Source: Sodiomyces alkalinus F11
Lineage: Eukaryota; Ascomycota; Sordariomycetes; Glomerellales; Plectosphaerellaceae
DNA length: 64,000 nt
Assembly (NCBI RefSeq): GCF_003711515.1
Contig: NW_021167086.1
Location: forward strand, 1,325,149-1,389,148
Reading direction: 5' to 3'
The position numbers and the translations under genes were made by a program. Below the pieces are notes generated by a model that saw only the letters and a list, made by a program, of their open reading frames with translations, was not told the origin of the DNA and did no database searches. This document shows, piece by piece, positions 1 through 10,466 of this stretch (its first letter is position 1; the number at the start of each line of letters is the position of its first letter).

Positions 1-21
1 TAACCTGTCAGAGTTAATTAA

Positions 22-160
22 GGGCTTATCTCAGGCGCTAGTAAGGAATACTATTTTACTAGTAAAATGATAGGGCCCGCCAAGTATAATAAGCTACTAA
101 AGTACACACCTATTTTATATATACACTTCGAGTATCTAAATATAAAGATATAGTAGTGGA
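22..160 (+). repeat. Left terminal inverted repeat of the MULE
   Basis: Its reverse complement recurs at 2600-2738, with differences that are mostly C/T or G/A. The match fades near 160. The shared stretch includes the distinctive TATTTTATATATACACTTCG and CTAAATATAAAGATATAG blocks. Confidence 0.9.
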
Positions 161-1199
161 GAATTAATTAAAGCGTAAATATAAACTAAACCACTATAAT
201 AACTAGCACGATAACTCTATTTTCTAAGAATAGATAGCATCGCCTTTATTTCCTCTATCTCTTTTTTATCTTCCTGCCGACTAAGAGCATCTTATTTAGC
301 GCTCCTTAATAACGTATCTATTTTACTCTTAAACGTAGCAGAAATAAGCTCTAAATTATACGCCTCCGGGTTAGGCTTATCTATTAACTCTATAGCCTCG
401 AAAACTTGGGCAGACTACTAAGGAACCTATATACCCGCCTTATATAGGGTTAGAGCAGGGGGGGCCGTTAGTAGTAGGAGGGTACGGGGGGGGCCGTTAG
501 TAGTGGGAGGGTAGTAGGGTGGTATAGTATCGCGTTACTCTTCTATAGCCGCGATTTTAAAGGCTAAAGGAAGCCGTTTAGTACTATTCTTCCTTTCGCC
601 CTTTTTCTTCCCCGTATTAGATATCTTAATAGCGCCTTTTAGCCGGCCTTTTCCGCGTACCGTTATCGGCTCTAAGGGCCTAAGGCTTAGAGGCAGAAGC
701 GTAGTACTAGTAGTTATATCTTAACGATTCTATTACTAGTGCCGATTAATTAAGGTTATACTAATCGGCTCGGTATCGCGGCGGTAATGAAATAGTATAT
801 ACTAGCAAGGTAACCCTAAAGAGATCGTTATAGTATAAGGACTAGAGGGCCTTAGCGGCGGCCTAGGTAACTAGTCTCTATATACCTTTTCTAGGGTTAA
901 AAGCTTGAATTTTAGCCGTTTAAGAGCTTATAGAATAATTTACTAGTTAATAAGGCTAAAGAAAACTCTATTAGTAGGGAATTCCACTTTATTAACTCGG
1001 CGTTATCTCTCTAAAAAGAGGTCCGCCCGTCAGTTACTCTAATATAACCGTAGGCTACGGAAAATAGTGGTTAGATTGCCTATAAAGATATAGAGATACC
1101 GCTTAAGGCTAGTGTATAAAGACTCTATAATAGAGGTAGTTCGGTTACTAAATAAGGTATAGTATTTAAGAAGTAATCTATACTCTTCTCTTTAAAGGG

Positions 1200-1990
1200 A
1201 CTAATCTAAGCACTTAGGGTATAATTAACTACGTTTTCTGGGTGCTTAGCTTATTACTAGAAACTTTAGACTCGATCCGTGAATACCTCGACTATTAGAC
1301 TTAAAATTAATACGTTCTAGTCCTTTAAAAAGACATAAAACGAAGGGTAGAGTTTAACCCTGCTACTAGCTAGCCTTATAGGCTTAGGAAAAAAGCCTTT
1401 AGTCTTTACTAGTATATTTATATTAATATACTAATAGTATAGAATATTAGAAACCGAGCTTAAGGTTATATAGGATTTAAGGGTATTTATTAAGGTAAGC
1501 TCCTGGTTTATAATAATATATCGCGGTAACTATAAACCCTTACTTAAAAGATACTCTATTAAAGCCTCGAGTGCCTAAGTATATTAGTGCTCCTTTTCGT
1601 TATCTAGGAAAACGATCGTAATTAAGAAGGATCTACGTAGCGGCGATATCCTATAGAGATTAAGAAGCGGTATCTTAAACTTACTAGTCTTATAGATTAC
1701 GTCGATAATAAGAATATCGGGGGCTTATTATATAAGGGAGATTACTGATTTAGGCACGATAAAGAGATACTAGAGTCGGCCTAGTTAATTGCGTTAATCG
1801 CGAAAAAAGAAGCTATCTTCGGTATTAAGTTATTAGTAAGTTAGTATATAGTTAAGTATTAAGGGCAGGAGATAAACTCACTTCGTAAAGCTACTAAATT
1901 AGAGTCCTACTAGCGAGCTCCTCCTAGCAGTAACGAGTAAGTAGGTCTATGATATCCGACCTTATAATCTATCGAACTATATCTTTTTAC
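1200..1990 (-). pseudogene. MULE transposase, DDE core (broken)
   Basis: One minus-strand frame reads as the MULE transposase domain if TAA/TAG are taken as former Gln/Trp codons. It gives DILIIDVIYKTSKFKIPLLN, then FLITIVFLDNEKE, then ALEALIEYLLSKGL and the counterpart of the family's 'D-RELALMNA-K' block. The first catalytic Asp (in IIDVIYK) is kept at about 1701-1703. The second position reads INQEL instead of a D-x-EL motif, with the codon AAC at about 1505-1507, a G-to-A change expected from RIP. The CxWH that follows in the family is also lost. The full gene probably extended upstream: a minus-strand stretch at 2376-2579 without stops precedes it and may be its N-terminal part, but I do not recognise it. 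I also did not recognise a zinc-binding C-terminal region. Confidence 0.8.
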
Positions 1991-2599
1991 TAACCTGAAG
2001 AAGATTCCGAAGAGGATTCTAGGATCCGGAGCTTTATCCCGATCTCGCGGGGTCGAACGCCGCTATTCTATATACTAATAATCTTATCTTTATATACTAT
2101 AAGACCCCGAGTACGGAATCGATTGGAGGGATTAGCTTTAAACTAGCTATAGTTATAGTTTAATAGCTCGCCGCTACCTCCACGCTTAACTATAGCCTTT
2201 ATAACCTACCCCCTAAGCATATCGCGACAGCGTAGGTTAACTTTAAAAGGGTAGGCTATTATTTAGGTTCCGGTCCTCCGGCGCTTCGACTCGTGGGCTT
2301 AGGTATCTTAAGCTATAGGCGCCCGGTCTTTCCCGTATAGTACGCGATACGTATCGGATTTATATTACGGGGATACTATTTATTTATAATAAGACTATAT
2401 CTATTCGAGTAGGCGTGGGTAAGTAGGGCTTTAAAGCCCTGCTTATATAAGATATAAACCCTAGAAAGTAGGTCGGAGCTATAGGGATAGTCTTCGGCTA
2501 TTATAATCGCTAGGTGGTGGTTTTTAGTGGTGGTTTCTACTAGTAGTTTAGTAGTGCCTTTACTTAGCGGTGTATACAATAATAGATGGATTAAGGGGA

Positions 2600-2738
2600 A
2601 AAGGTGCTATATCTTTATATTTAGGTAGTCGAAGTGTATATATAAAATATGTTAGTATTTAGGTAGCTTATTATACTTGGTGGGCCCCACTGTTGTACTG
2701 GCAAAATAGTTATCTGTACTAGCGCCTAAGATAGGCCC
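2600..2738 (-). repeat. Right terminal inverted repeat of the MULE
   Basis: Inverted copy of 22-160. This is the 5' end for the transposase reading direction. TTAATTAA follows directly at 2739-2746, as it precedes the left repeat at 14-21. Confidence 0.9.
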
Positions 2739-2746
2739 TTAATTAA

Positions 2747-2940
2747 ACCACCTACGTTCTCTTAACGGGCTTAGACGTTTTAATCCTAGGCAGTGATAGT
2801 GGTGTGGGGCGCCTTTAGCGCTCTCGGCTTTTATGATTCTCTTTTTGATGTATACGCTATATAAGAAAATGAAAAATTTAAGTTAATAGGTGGAAATATA
2901 AGCTATTGTAACCGCGCAGATTGGTTGTTAGGGTCAATCT
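2747..2940. other. Short spacer between MULE and next element
   Basis: This is 194 bases between the MULE and the first LTR. I see no gene, repeat copy or element end in it. It is less mutated than its surroundings, still carrying several CA and TG dinucleotides, so it may be residual non-repeat sequence. Confidence 0.4.
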
Positions 2941-3198
2941 TGTCGCATTAGCACGAGCCTCGGGGGTGGACACGAGCCTTAGGGGTGGGCACAGGCCTCG
3001 GGGATCAGGAAATAATAAGGGTGGACCCACGGTAAAATACCGGATAGGATCTAAATAAAGCAGTACTTCCGGAAGAGTACTGCCCCTTATAAAAATAGGG
3101 TAAACGGTCTCGCACACGTTATAACTTACTATAATATATACACGCGAAGATTTCCCCTAAGTCACAAGAGTTAGAAAAGTGTATTTTAACATACGATA
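2941..3198 (+). repeat. 5' LTR of the gag-only element
   Basis: It starts TGTCGCATTAG and ends ATACGATA (ancestrally ..CGACA), the usual TG..CA with a short inverted terminus. Its first 45 bases recur at 4774-4818. It contains repeated CCTCGGGGGTGG / CCTTAGGGGTGG units, a near-palindrome around CTTCCGGAAG (3060-3083) and a TATAAAAATA box about 15 bases later. That box is a plausible promoter element. Confidence 0.8.
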
Positions 3199-3217
3199 GT
3201 TATAAGCCCGGTTTACA

Positions 3218-4762
3218 ATGCTTAAAAGCTATTTAATATCTTCTACACCTTTAAGCTATCCTTTTTACCCTTCCACTATAAAAGTAACTATAGTATAAGC
3301 ACCTCTTCTTTAATTAACCTCTTCGCTTAAGTAATAGAAGATATCCTCTAATATTCACCGCGATTAATAGATCCTAATTACCTAGAAGGATTAGATTATA
3401 TAGGAATATAGTATCCCCGGGAAGTTCTCCTCTCTTTAAAAGGAATACCTTAATCCTTAACTAGATAAGGATAAAGCAGAAGCCTCCCTGCTACTTAAGC
3501 CCACACTACCTAATATACGTAAGTACGAAGCCGCGAATAGCGTTAAGGCTCCTAAGTTAATAAACGACCTCTCCGACTAAAAAAGAACGCGATACCTTTA
3601 AGATCGCCGCGTTTACCGCGAAGAAAAGGCCGACTACGATAGTTAGCAATAAGAACTTAATAACCTACGCTCCTATATCCTAGACACGATTTACGACCCT
3701 CTTAGCGACCTCCTTAAAGTGTTACTAGGAGACTAAATAAATAACACGAGGGCGTGGATTACCACTCTTTATAAGCACGCAGCTCCTACGCCTATAGATT
3801 AACGCTATAAGGCTTTACATTAATATCGTTAGCTTGTTAAAACGCCGCTAAAGACTATCCCTAGGGATATAGATAGATAGATTACTAATTAGAAGACTAC
3901 CCTAATAGGATACTAATAAACTAGGGTTATCGAGATAGCTTTTATAGATCGTTAGGTATAAGATACGCTCGCCGCGATATATCCCGTTACTCGGGAATAA
4001 TATTATATCTATATAGTGACGAATAGGCAGAGGATTAATAATAACGAGCTATTAATTAAGGACCTCGCGTAGGACCTTAAGGTGCTATTTAAGTCTATAT
4101 GGGATATTTAATCTATTATTTCGGTAGAGGAATCCTATCGACACTACTATTACTGCAGAGATACTATCGCTATTACTATAAACCACCGTTATTACTACGA
4201 ACTAACCGTTATTACTACGGGACCTCGTAGAGAGATCTCCTCGTTATATCGGCACTGCTATTACTGTAGAAGATACTATCGGCACTGCTATTACTATAGA
4301 GATGCCCTCGCTACCGCTATTACTGCGGAACTATCGGTATTACTATTACTATAGAGATACCCTTGGCACTGCTATTACTATAGAGATATCCTCGGCACCG
4401 CTATTACTACAGAGATACCACTAAAAGATACCCATTAACGGCTACGCCCGCGGGAGATATAACTAACGGCTACGCCTATAGGGCGTGGATTTAAACGCGT
4501 TATTATTATTATAGGAGCTTCTCTAAAGCGTCCCTACGATATAATTAAACAGGCGGCGATAGACCTAATCGGACTAATTGGAAGCCGTGGATTAAGATTA
4601 AATCAAACGATTAAAAGGATCGGTTTAAGAGCGTTTTTAAAAGCCTTTTCGAGGATTATTTTTAAGATAGACTGTTTTTACGACAGAAAGGATTAAGAGC
4701 TATTCGGTTTAAACCGAGGCCTCTAATTAGCCGATTATCTCGGAAATGTGTATCCGTTCTAA
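3218..4762 (+). pseudogene. Copia-type Gag relic with repeat region
   Basis: One plus-strand frame of about 515 codons runs from an ATG 20 bases after the LTR, broken only by TAA/TAG at expected Gln/Trp codons. The middle (about 3590-4110) has the look of a copia-type Gag: REEKADYDS, then LDTIYDPLSDLLKVLLGD, then RYKALH-YR-LVKTPLKTIP. From about 4130 the frame enters a Tyr/His/Cys-rich repeat, then a basic tail. I see no convincing CCHC zinc knuckle. The ATG and the uninterrupted frame set the start. No protease or pol follows, so this protein would have had to be used with pol proteins supplied by another element. Confidence 0.6.
4130..4425 (+). repeat. Coding minisatellite in gag
   Basis: About ten degenerate copies of a unit around GGCACTGCTATTACTATAGA, roughly 24-27 bases long, arranged head to tail. 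Spacing is nearly a multiple of three. The units keep the gag frame for most of the array and encode variants of RHCYYCRD. Confidence 0.75.
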
Positions 4763-4773
4763 CTAGGGGGGTG

Positions 4774-4818
4774 TATCGTATTAGTATAAGCCTCGGGGGT
4801 GGGTATGGGCCTTAGGGG
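4774..4818 (+). repeat. 3' LTR remnant of the gag-only element
   Basis: 45 bases matching the start of the LTR at 2941 (TATCGTATTAGTATAAGCCT against TGTCGCATTAGCACGAGCCT). All differences are C/T or G/A. It is cut by the copia LTR at 4819. Confidence 0.8.
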
Positions 4819-5021
4819 TGTCAGATAAAGCGTAGTCAAAATCGTCACAAAATAGGTCAAAATTAACTGAGGCAATTATGTACAATCATAACTGTGTCAG
4901 ACCGTCAGGGAAACGCTGCCACTATATTTTATATAGTGCAGATTCTGTAAGCGTCCACCCCGTTTATACTCTTAGTAATCCGGCCTATTACGTAACCGAA
5001 AAGACTATAGTCTATTTGATA
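4819..5021 (-). repeat. 3' LTR of copia element
   Basis: 203 bases matching 10264-10466. This copy is less mutated at its 5' half (it keeps TGTCAGATAAAGCG and several CA dinucleotides), while the partner has TA at those sites. The two LTRs therefore took RIP independently. Confidence 0.9.
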
Positions 5022-5199
5022 CACCCTTTAATCGCCCTAAATCGTTAGTTAGACGATTAAAGCTATTTACAACTGGCAGATATAACGGGTATACGGCCTG
5101 TATAATCTCTTTGCTATAGCCGCCCTTAAATTCGTTCTTTAGGTCCTCTAAATACTCTATCCGGACTTCCTCTAGCTGTTTTTACTATAGCCGTTCCCG

Positions 5200-8100
5200 T
5201 ATATCTATTACTCCTACGTAGGACCTGAATATCTTAAATTTCTCACCGTATAACGCCTTCGTTAATCTGTCTACCAATATTTCCGCGCTTATAACGTACG
5301 TTATAAGTATTTACCCTTATTCCCTTACTTAACGTAACTAGTGGCCGTGGATATTAACGTGGCGGAGGCGCGTTATTAACGTGCTAATCTCCGAATTAAC
5401 TAATCGAATCGTTTAGTTATTATCGCATAAGATCCTTAATTCCGGATCGTTAAATTCCACTCCTATACTAAGTAATAGGCGTTATATAAAGATACCCTCT
5501 TTTACACCTTATACTAACGCTAATAGCTCTGCTTCCGTTATTAACATCGTGACCGTATCCTGCTTATTAGCCCGCCACGCGATTATACCACTAAATAAGC
5601 GTATCACGTACGCTTAACTACTCTTTCGATCAAGGGTATTATCGGCAAATAAGGCGTTAATATAGATTTCGATAGTATCACCACCCCCTAGTTCCAACGC
5701 AAACGATTAGCTATTAATCAGATAAAGGATTAGATAATCGGCGGCCTTATAGTAAACAGGCCCTGGATTAATATTAAATAGGTATAGCCTAGATACTATA
5801 AACGCGATATCAGGCCGCGATATCACTACTACGTATAGTATAGATCCTATCTTCCGTTAATAGCTTTTAACGTTAGTCGAGGTCCCTAAATAGGGTAGTA
5901 GCTCTATAACCTTAATTAGGTGTATTAGGCGATAGTTACTACTATACTTACTATTCGGCATTAATGGGCGTTCTAACTTAGTAATATAATCGCGTTATAA
6001 TAACCAGATTTTATAGGCGACGCGGTCGCGAATAACCTTAATACTAAGGAACCACTATAGAGGATCGCCACCTTATAGGTTATAGTGGCGTTGCAGGTTA
6101 TTAACGGCCTACTCTATCTACGCCTTATATTATTCCTTATAAGCAATAACGATATCGTTAATATAGAAGAATAGGATTAAACCGCGGCGCAGAAAATAAC
6201 ACGGTTCTTACGGTACTATCTAGAAGCTATCCGCTAAAAGGATCGCCGAAAAGTGCTTTTACTAAAGTAGTGGAGACTCCTTAAGTCTATATAACGCCTT
6301 TTTTAGGTATAAACGACTCCTAAGGGCTAGAAAGCCTAGCGGCGGGTATATAAAGATATCGTGGGGGAGGGGCGCGTGTATAAACGCGTTTATAACGTCG
6401 AATTATAATAACGTAAGGTTAAATCGGGCGGCGATAGCTATTAACGCGCGGAATAACCGTCCTACTAGCGTTACTGTGTACGTCTCCTCGAGTAAGGATT
6501 AATACTACTAATCTCCTTGTACTATAAGCCTTACCTTATATTTATATAGAAACCTATACTGATCGAATTTATATATTATCACCTATATTAAGTTAAGAAC
6601 CTAATATCCATCTACCACAGATACCGGCACCCGTATCTATAACCCTATCCCCTTATAGCTCTATAGGTAGTCTTCTTATACCTATCGGAATAAGTAGCCA
6701 TAAGGGTAAAAGGGTATATCGCGAGGGTTCTTCGGAGGAGGAGGGAGGTCTTTACAGTGAATCTTTATAGCCGCCAGGGTAACCGCCGGAGTTATATTTC
6801 CCGAGATAGCCTCCCGAGTTATACTTCCTGTGGCTACCGCTAGGGCCGTGGATTCGCAGGGTATTATTAAGCGTCGCTACAGCGTTATAGGCGTAGACCT
6901 TTTTAACCGTAATTTAGTTAGCGGAGTCCTATTTAATATATATATATTAGAGGCGTAGCGGCTAGCGTTAAACGCAATAACCTAATAGTCTCTTTTCCAG
7001 CTATCTCCTTACCTAATTAGTCGCGCTCCCCTATCCACAGGGAGCCCTATAGCTATAACTATAGGGGTATCGTAGCACCGTATTCCTCTATCTATAAGGA
7101 ACCCTACGGCTATAACCGTAAAGAATTCACGATTTCCTAATATCACAGCTACTATTAGCGCTATAACCGATAGTAGAGTTACTGATAAAGTAGGAAATAA
7201 TAGATCAGGCGGATATAGACGGTGATCAGGCGCTATACAGGCTAAATTATATAGTTCGTAACCTAAATCTTATCCTAATTAACTTAAGATAGCCTCCTCT
7301 ACCCCCTCACAGCCGGGTATTACGGACTATAACCTTAACGGTACAGCCGTTAAGGAAGGGGATCCGGGGGGAAGCTCCCCCGGTAAAGGGTTAAGTTCAA
7401 AATAAGCAGTTATATAAAGGGGGGGGGGTCCTTAGCTTATACGTCTATAAACGGCCGTGAATCTCTAGCCCTCTCCTACTCGATCTAATTAATTAGGTCT
7501 TCTAGTTACGCCTCGGTTAATTAACGGAGGTTATCCTTAAAGGTGGCGATATCGCCGTTAAAGAAGGCGTGTTTAGTAAAATCTATATCGCGCGTGCGAA
7601 TAACGCGGTAGTAGGTCCGGCCTAGTACCTAGAAACGGAAGATATTAGTGGAATCGTAGCCGATAAGGTAGCCGATATAGGCGCGGGGAGCGATACGATT
7701 AAATAGCTTATTAGCGCCCTTTTAGGCGTCCTTTATTATCGCGTACGCTTTATAGTTGTAAGCTCGAAGATATAATAAAATCGGCTTCCTTTTAAAGAGG
7801 ACCTTGTATAGCGTTTTCTAATCCTTTTACTGCCTTTATAGCGTCTGGTTATAGACGTATACAGCTATAGGCATAGCCTTAGGCTATATAAACAGCGGTA
7901 GTTTTACATAGATATTCATCGCACGACCTTTCGAAATCATTACTCTAGTAGGTTATTCGGCACCCCTATTCTGCACTTAAGTATTAGCAGCGGAGGCCTC
8001 TAAAAGGATACCCTCTTTACGCAGGAATTAAGTAATATCGTGGGATTAGGTTAGCTTATTATTAGATTCGAAAACGCGCACCTTATAGCCTAGTTAATAG

Positions 8101-10230
8101 TCCACCTAGACGAGGCATTCCTTACTTATTACGAGGATATCCACTACTAGCTTACTCTGTATAATATAGGTGGCCGTAAAAGCATTATAATAGTCTATAA
8201 AAAATATAAACCGCGAGTCCCCGTCGGATATTCGGTTATAATCCGTGAAATTAATCGCTTATCTCTCCCCTACGGAAGCAGGTACGGTATAAGGGTGCTT
8301 GCTAATATACCGTTTAATCTTTATAAGCTCGTAGGCCTCGTAGTCGATAGTTATTAGTCCCTTTATTTTAACCCCTTACGTCTGCTCTTCTAGGTGCCTA
8401 AGCGGTTTAGGGCCAGCGTGCCCTAGTCGTAGATACTATAAGATACCCTCCGCAGTGCTTAGATAGCGTATCGTCGACTTATAGACGGCTTTTCGGGTAG
8501 AAGAAGAGCCTAGAAAAGCAGCCGTAGATTAGTTAGAGGGTATATATTTAATAACGGTTTAATCGAAGTAGTGACTTAGCTACTATAGTATAGATCTATC
8601 GGAACACCGAAGACAGTTATTTAGTGGCTTCTAATCCTACTAGTATCCTCGTAGTCGTAACCGTTAATTTAAGATTAAATTACAGGTAAAATCTTTTTAG
8701 TATACGATATTTAATAGTCTAAAATCGAGGCCTCCTATTAGTCCGTTTAATCTCACGGTCATATTACCGTAAGCTTTAAAAGACAGCGATAAGCTGCCTA
8801 CGACCACGTAGTCTCCCTGCGTAGCGGGTACAAAATCAGAAAATCGGAAAAAATCGTTAACAATGTGAATAGTAGCGCCGGAATCGAGGATAGTAAAGGC
8901 TCGAAAAGGGTAACTAGTAGTAGCGACTCCTGCTATAAAGCTAGCGACGTAGGAGACACAGCTAGGGGCGAGTCACGCCTCTTTAAGCTATACGGAATCC
9001 CGGCCTACATCCTTCTTTAGCTTCTTTACGGCGCGCAGTTCTTCCACTTCCGCGCGTATAGCAGGGTCGTATTTAAGGATCCGGTCGATAGTTATTTTAG
9101 TGTTTTCGTAGGGTATTTAGCCGTCGAACGCTATCTCTGGAAAAATATAGTACTAGGCGTTAATATTATAATACGGCGTAGCATACACTCGATAGGGTTC
9201 CCCTTATCGGAGGGCAGATTAACGTCTTTTAGAAGAGGAACGGTTAGTTAAAGTAGTAGAAGGTATAGCTATAGATACCGCGGTAGTAGGATTCTTAGCT
9301 TTATTCTTCCCACGGCCGCCCTTCTTACGGGGCTTGGCCGTGGTATCTAAGGTATTTTCACCCTCCTCGCTTCCGGTATATAGTGCAGGGAATACTATAG
9401 CGCGGCGGCTACCGCGTTTTCCTTGGTCTTTAAGTCTAGTATTAATATATTTCTGGCCGAGGGTGTAAAGGTCTTCGGGTATAACTGCTTAGTTATCTGT
9501 AAGGCGTCCCTCGGCCTTAGTCTAATCGTGGCCGGTATAGGGGCGTATAGCTCTAAAGAAATCTATAACTTATATATACGTGGCGGGCTTCGAACCGGTA
9601 TTTTTATAGCTTTATAGTAGTAGCTACCACTTATCCAACCACTCCCCGAGCTTCTTAAGGCTATTCGCAGGGTAACGGGTATACTTAATATACTCTTTAT
9701 AGGTGTCGGTTTAGCGTGTGGCTAAGTATTAATCCGTATTACGTTTAACGGCTTCGTATACCTTACGAGGTATACCTCCTTATAGTAGTTATCTACGGTT
9801 TTAGTTAATAGTATTAACCTGCTAGGTTAGTATAGCGTTAATCCCCCCTAAGTAGCTATTATATTACGTTTATAGAATCTTCTAGCGCGCTATTTCGACG
9901 TCGTACGCCTTCTAGCCAGCGTCCGTAAGGTTAAGATATTATATAGGGGTACGCCTAAGCGTTATAGAGGGGAAAGAGTCGTAATTCGGTATTATAGGCT
10001 CCTTAGGGGATTAAGTCGGATCGACTAGGCGGAGAAACCGCCACACGGTATTATAGGTGGTAACCGATTCGTATAGGCATCGCCAGAGCTCCTAATCCTT
10101 ATAGGTTTTATACGTAATAGGGCTAAGATACAATATCTTAATAGTTATTTATAGATTAACACGCTATATCGGTGCGGCTAGATAGCTTCTTAAATCGATA
10201 GTAGTAAAGGTTAAAGGGTAGGTAAAATAG
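5200..10230 (-). pseudogene. Copia Gag-Pol polyprotein (broken)
   Basis: Read on the minus strand. The RNase H C-terminus (about 5250-5530) gives RILCDNN-TIRLVNSEIS and later HVNIHGH and LTKALYGEKFKIF, a typical copia ending (family: DNQSAIRLV...H..ID...LTK.L). The RT catalytic box at 6151-6165 reads LYINDIV, so the first Asp of YxDD became Asn. Integrase lies about 7500-8950, with the stretch HPYTVPASVGER near 8270 and FTDYNRISDGDSRFIFFIDYYNAFTATY downstream in two adjoining blocks. The Gag portion fills about 9000-10200 and is the least recognisable. Stops are TAA/TAG throughout, so the whole polyprotein is dead. Start and end are approximate. Confidence 0.85.
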
Positions 10231-10263
10231 GTATATCTTTACTTAGTAAGTAAGACTCTTAAT

Positions 10264-10466
10264 TATTAGATAAAGCGTAGTTAAAATCGTTATAAGATAG
10301 GTTAAAATTGATCAAGGTAATTATGTATAATTATAACTGTCTTAGACCGTTTGGGAAACGCTGCTATCGTATTTTATATAGTGTAGATTCTGTAAGCGTC
10401 TACCCGGATTATACTCTTGGCAATCCGGCCTATTACGTAGCTAAAAAGACTATGGTCTGTTCGACA
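10264..10466 (-). repeat. 5' LTR of copia element
   Basis: Partner of 4819-5021 and same length. It ends CTGTTCGACA on the plus strand. It is followed without a target duplication by the interior of gypsy A's RT. Confidence 0.9.

Larger units (their letters stand above)
22..2738 (-). mobile_element. Mutator-like (MULE) DNA transposon, RIP-degraded
   Basis: The element is bounded by long terminal inverted repeats that start GGGCYTATCTYAGGCGCTAG at both ends and stay alignable for about 140 bp. Just outside each end is the same 8-bp sequence TTAATTAA (14-21 and 2739-2746). Because it is palindromic, it may be a target-site duplication or partly an extension of the repeat; the 9-bp duplication usual for MULEs cannot be proved. 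The interior carries a minus-strand relic of a MULE transposase. Length (2.7 kb), long TIRs and transposase type agree. The element is full length but dead: stops are spread through the frame and one catalytic Asp is lost. Confidence 0.9.
2941..4818 (+). mobile_element. Gag-only LTR retroelement, 3' LTR cut by copia
   Basis: A 258-bp LTR at 2941-3198 is followed by one gag-like frame, and then by the first 45 bases of a second LTR (4774-4818) that stops exactly where the copia LTR begins. The interior is only about 1.6 kb and holds no protease, integrase, RT or RNase H. It therefore looks like a non-autonomous element or one that lost pol before insertion. A target duplication cannot be tested because the 3' LTR is incomplete. 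Confidence 0.75.
4819..10466 (-). mobile_element. Ty1/copia retrotransposon, full length, RIP-degraded
   Basis: Two 203-bp LTRs in direct orientation (4819-5021 and 10264-10466) enclose a minus-strand gag-pol in copia order: Gag, integrase, RT, RNase H. The LTRs begin TGTC/TATT and end GACA/GATA. The flanks are AGGGG on the left and GAAGC on the right, so there is no target-site duplication. The element also separates two unrelated elements (a gag-only element and the middle of a gypsy RT). Both facts point to recombination between copies or a deletion after insertion. Confidence 0.9.

Noticed and set aside
2376..2579. Independent small gene upstream of the MULE core
   Set aside because: It lies within the MULE, on the transposase strand. 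It is more likely the N-terminal part of the transposase or its 5' region, but not recognisable enough to call separately.
4130..4425. CRISPR-like array
   Set aside because: Units are adjacent and degenerate with no unique spacers, and stay in the gag frame. A coding minisatellite in a eukaryote.
9423..9617. Open plus-strand frame of 64 codons
   Set aside because: It lies antisense to the copia Gag region, has no recognisable motif and no partner copy. A chance frame.
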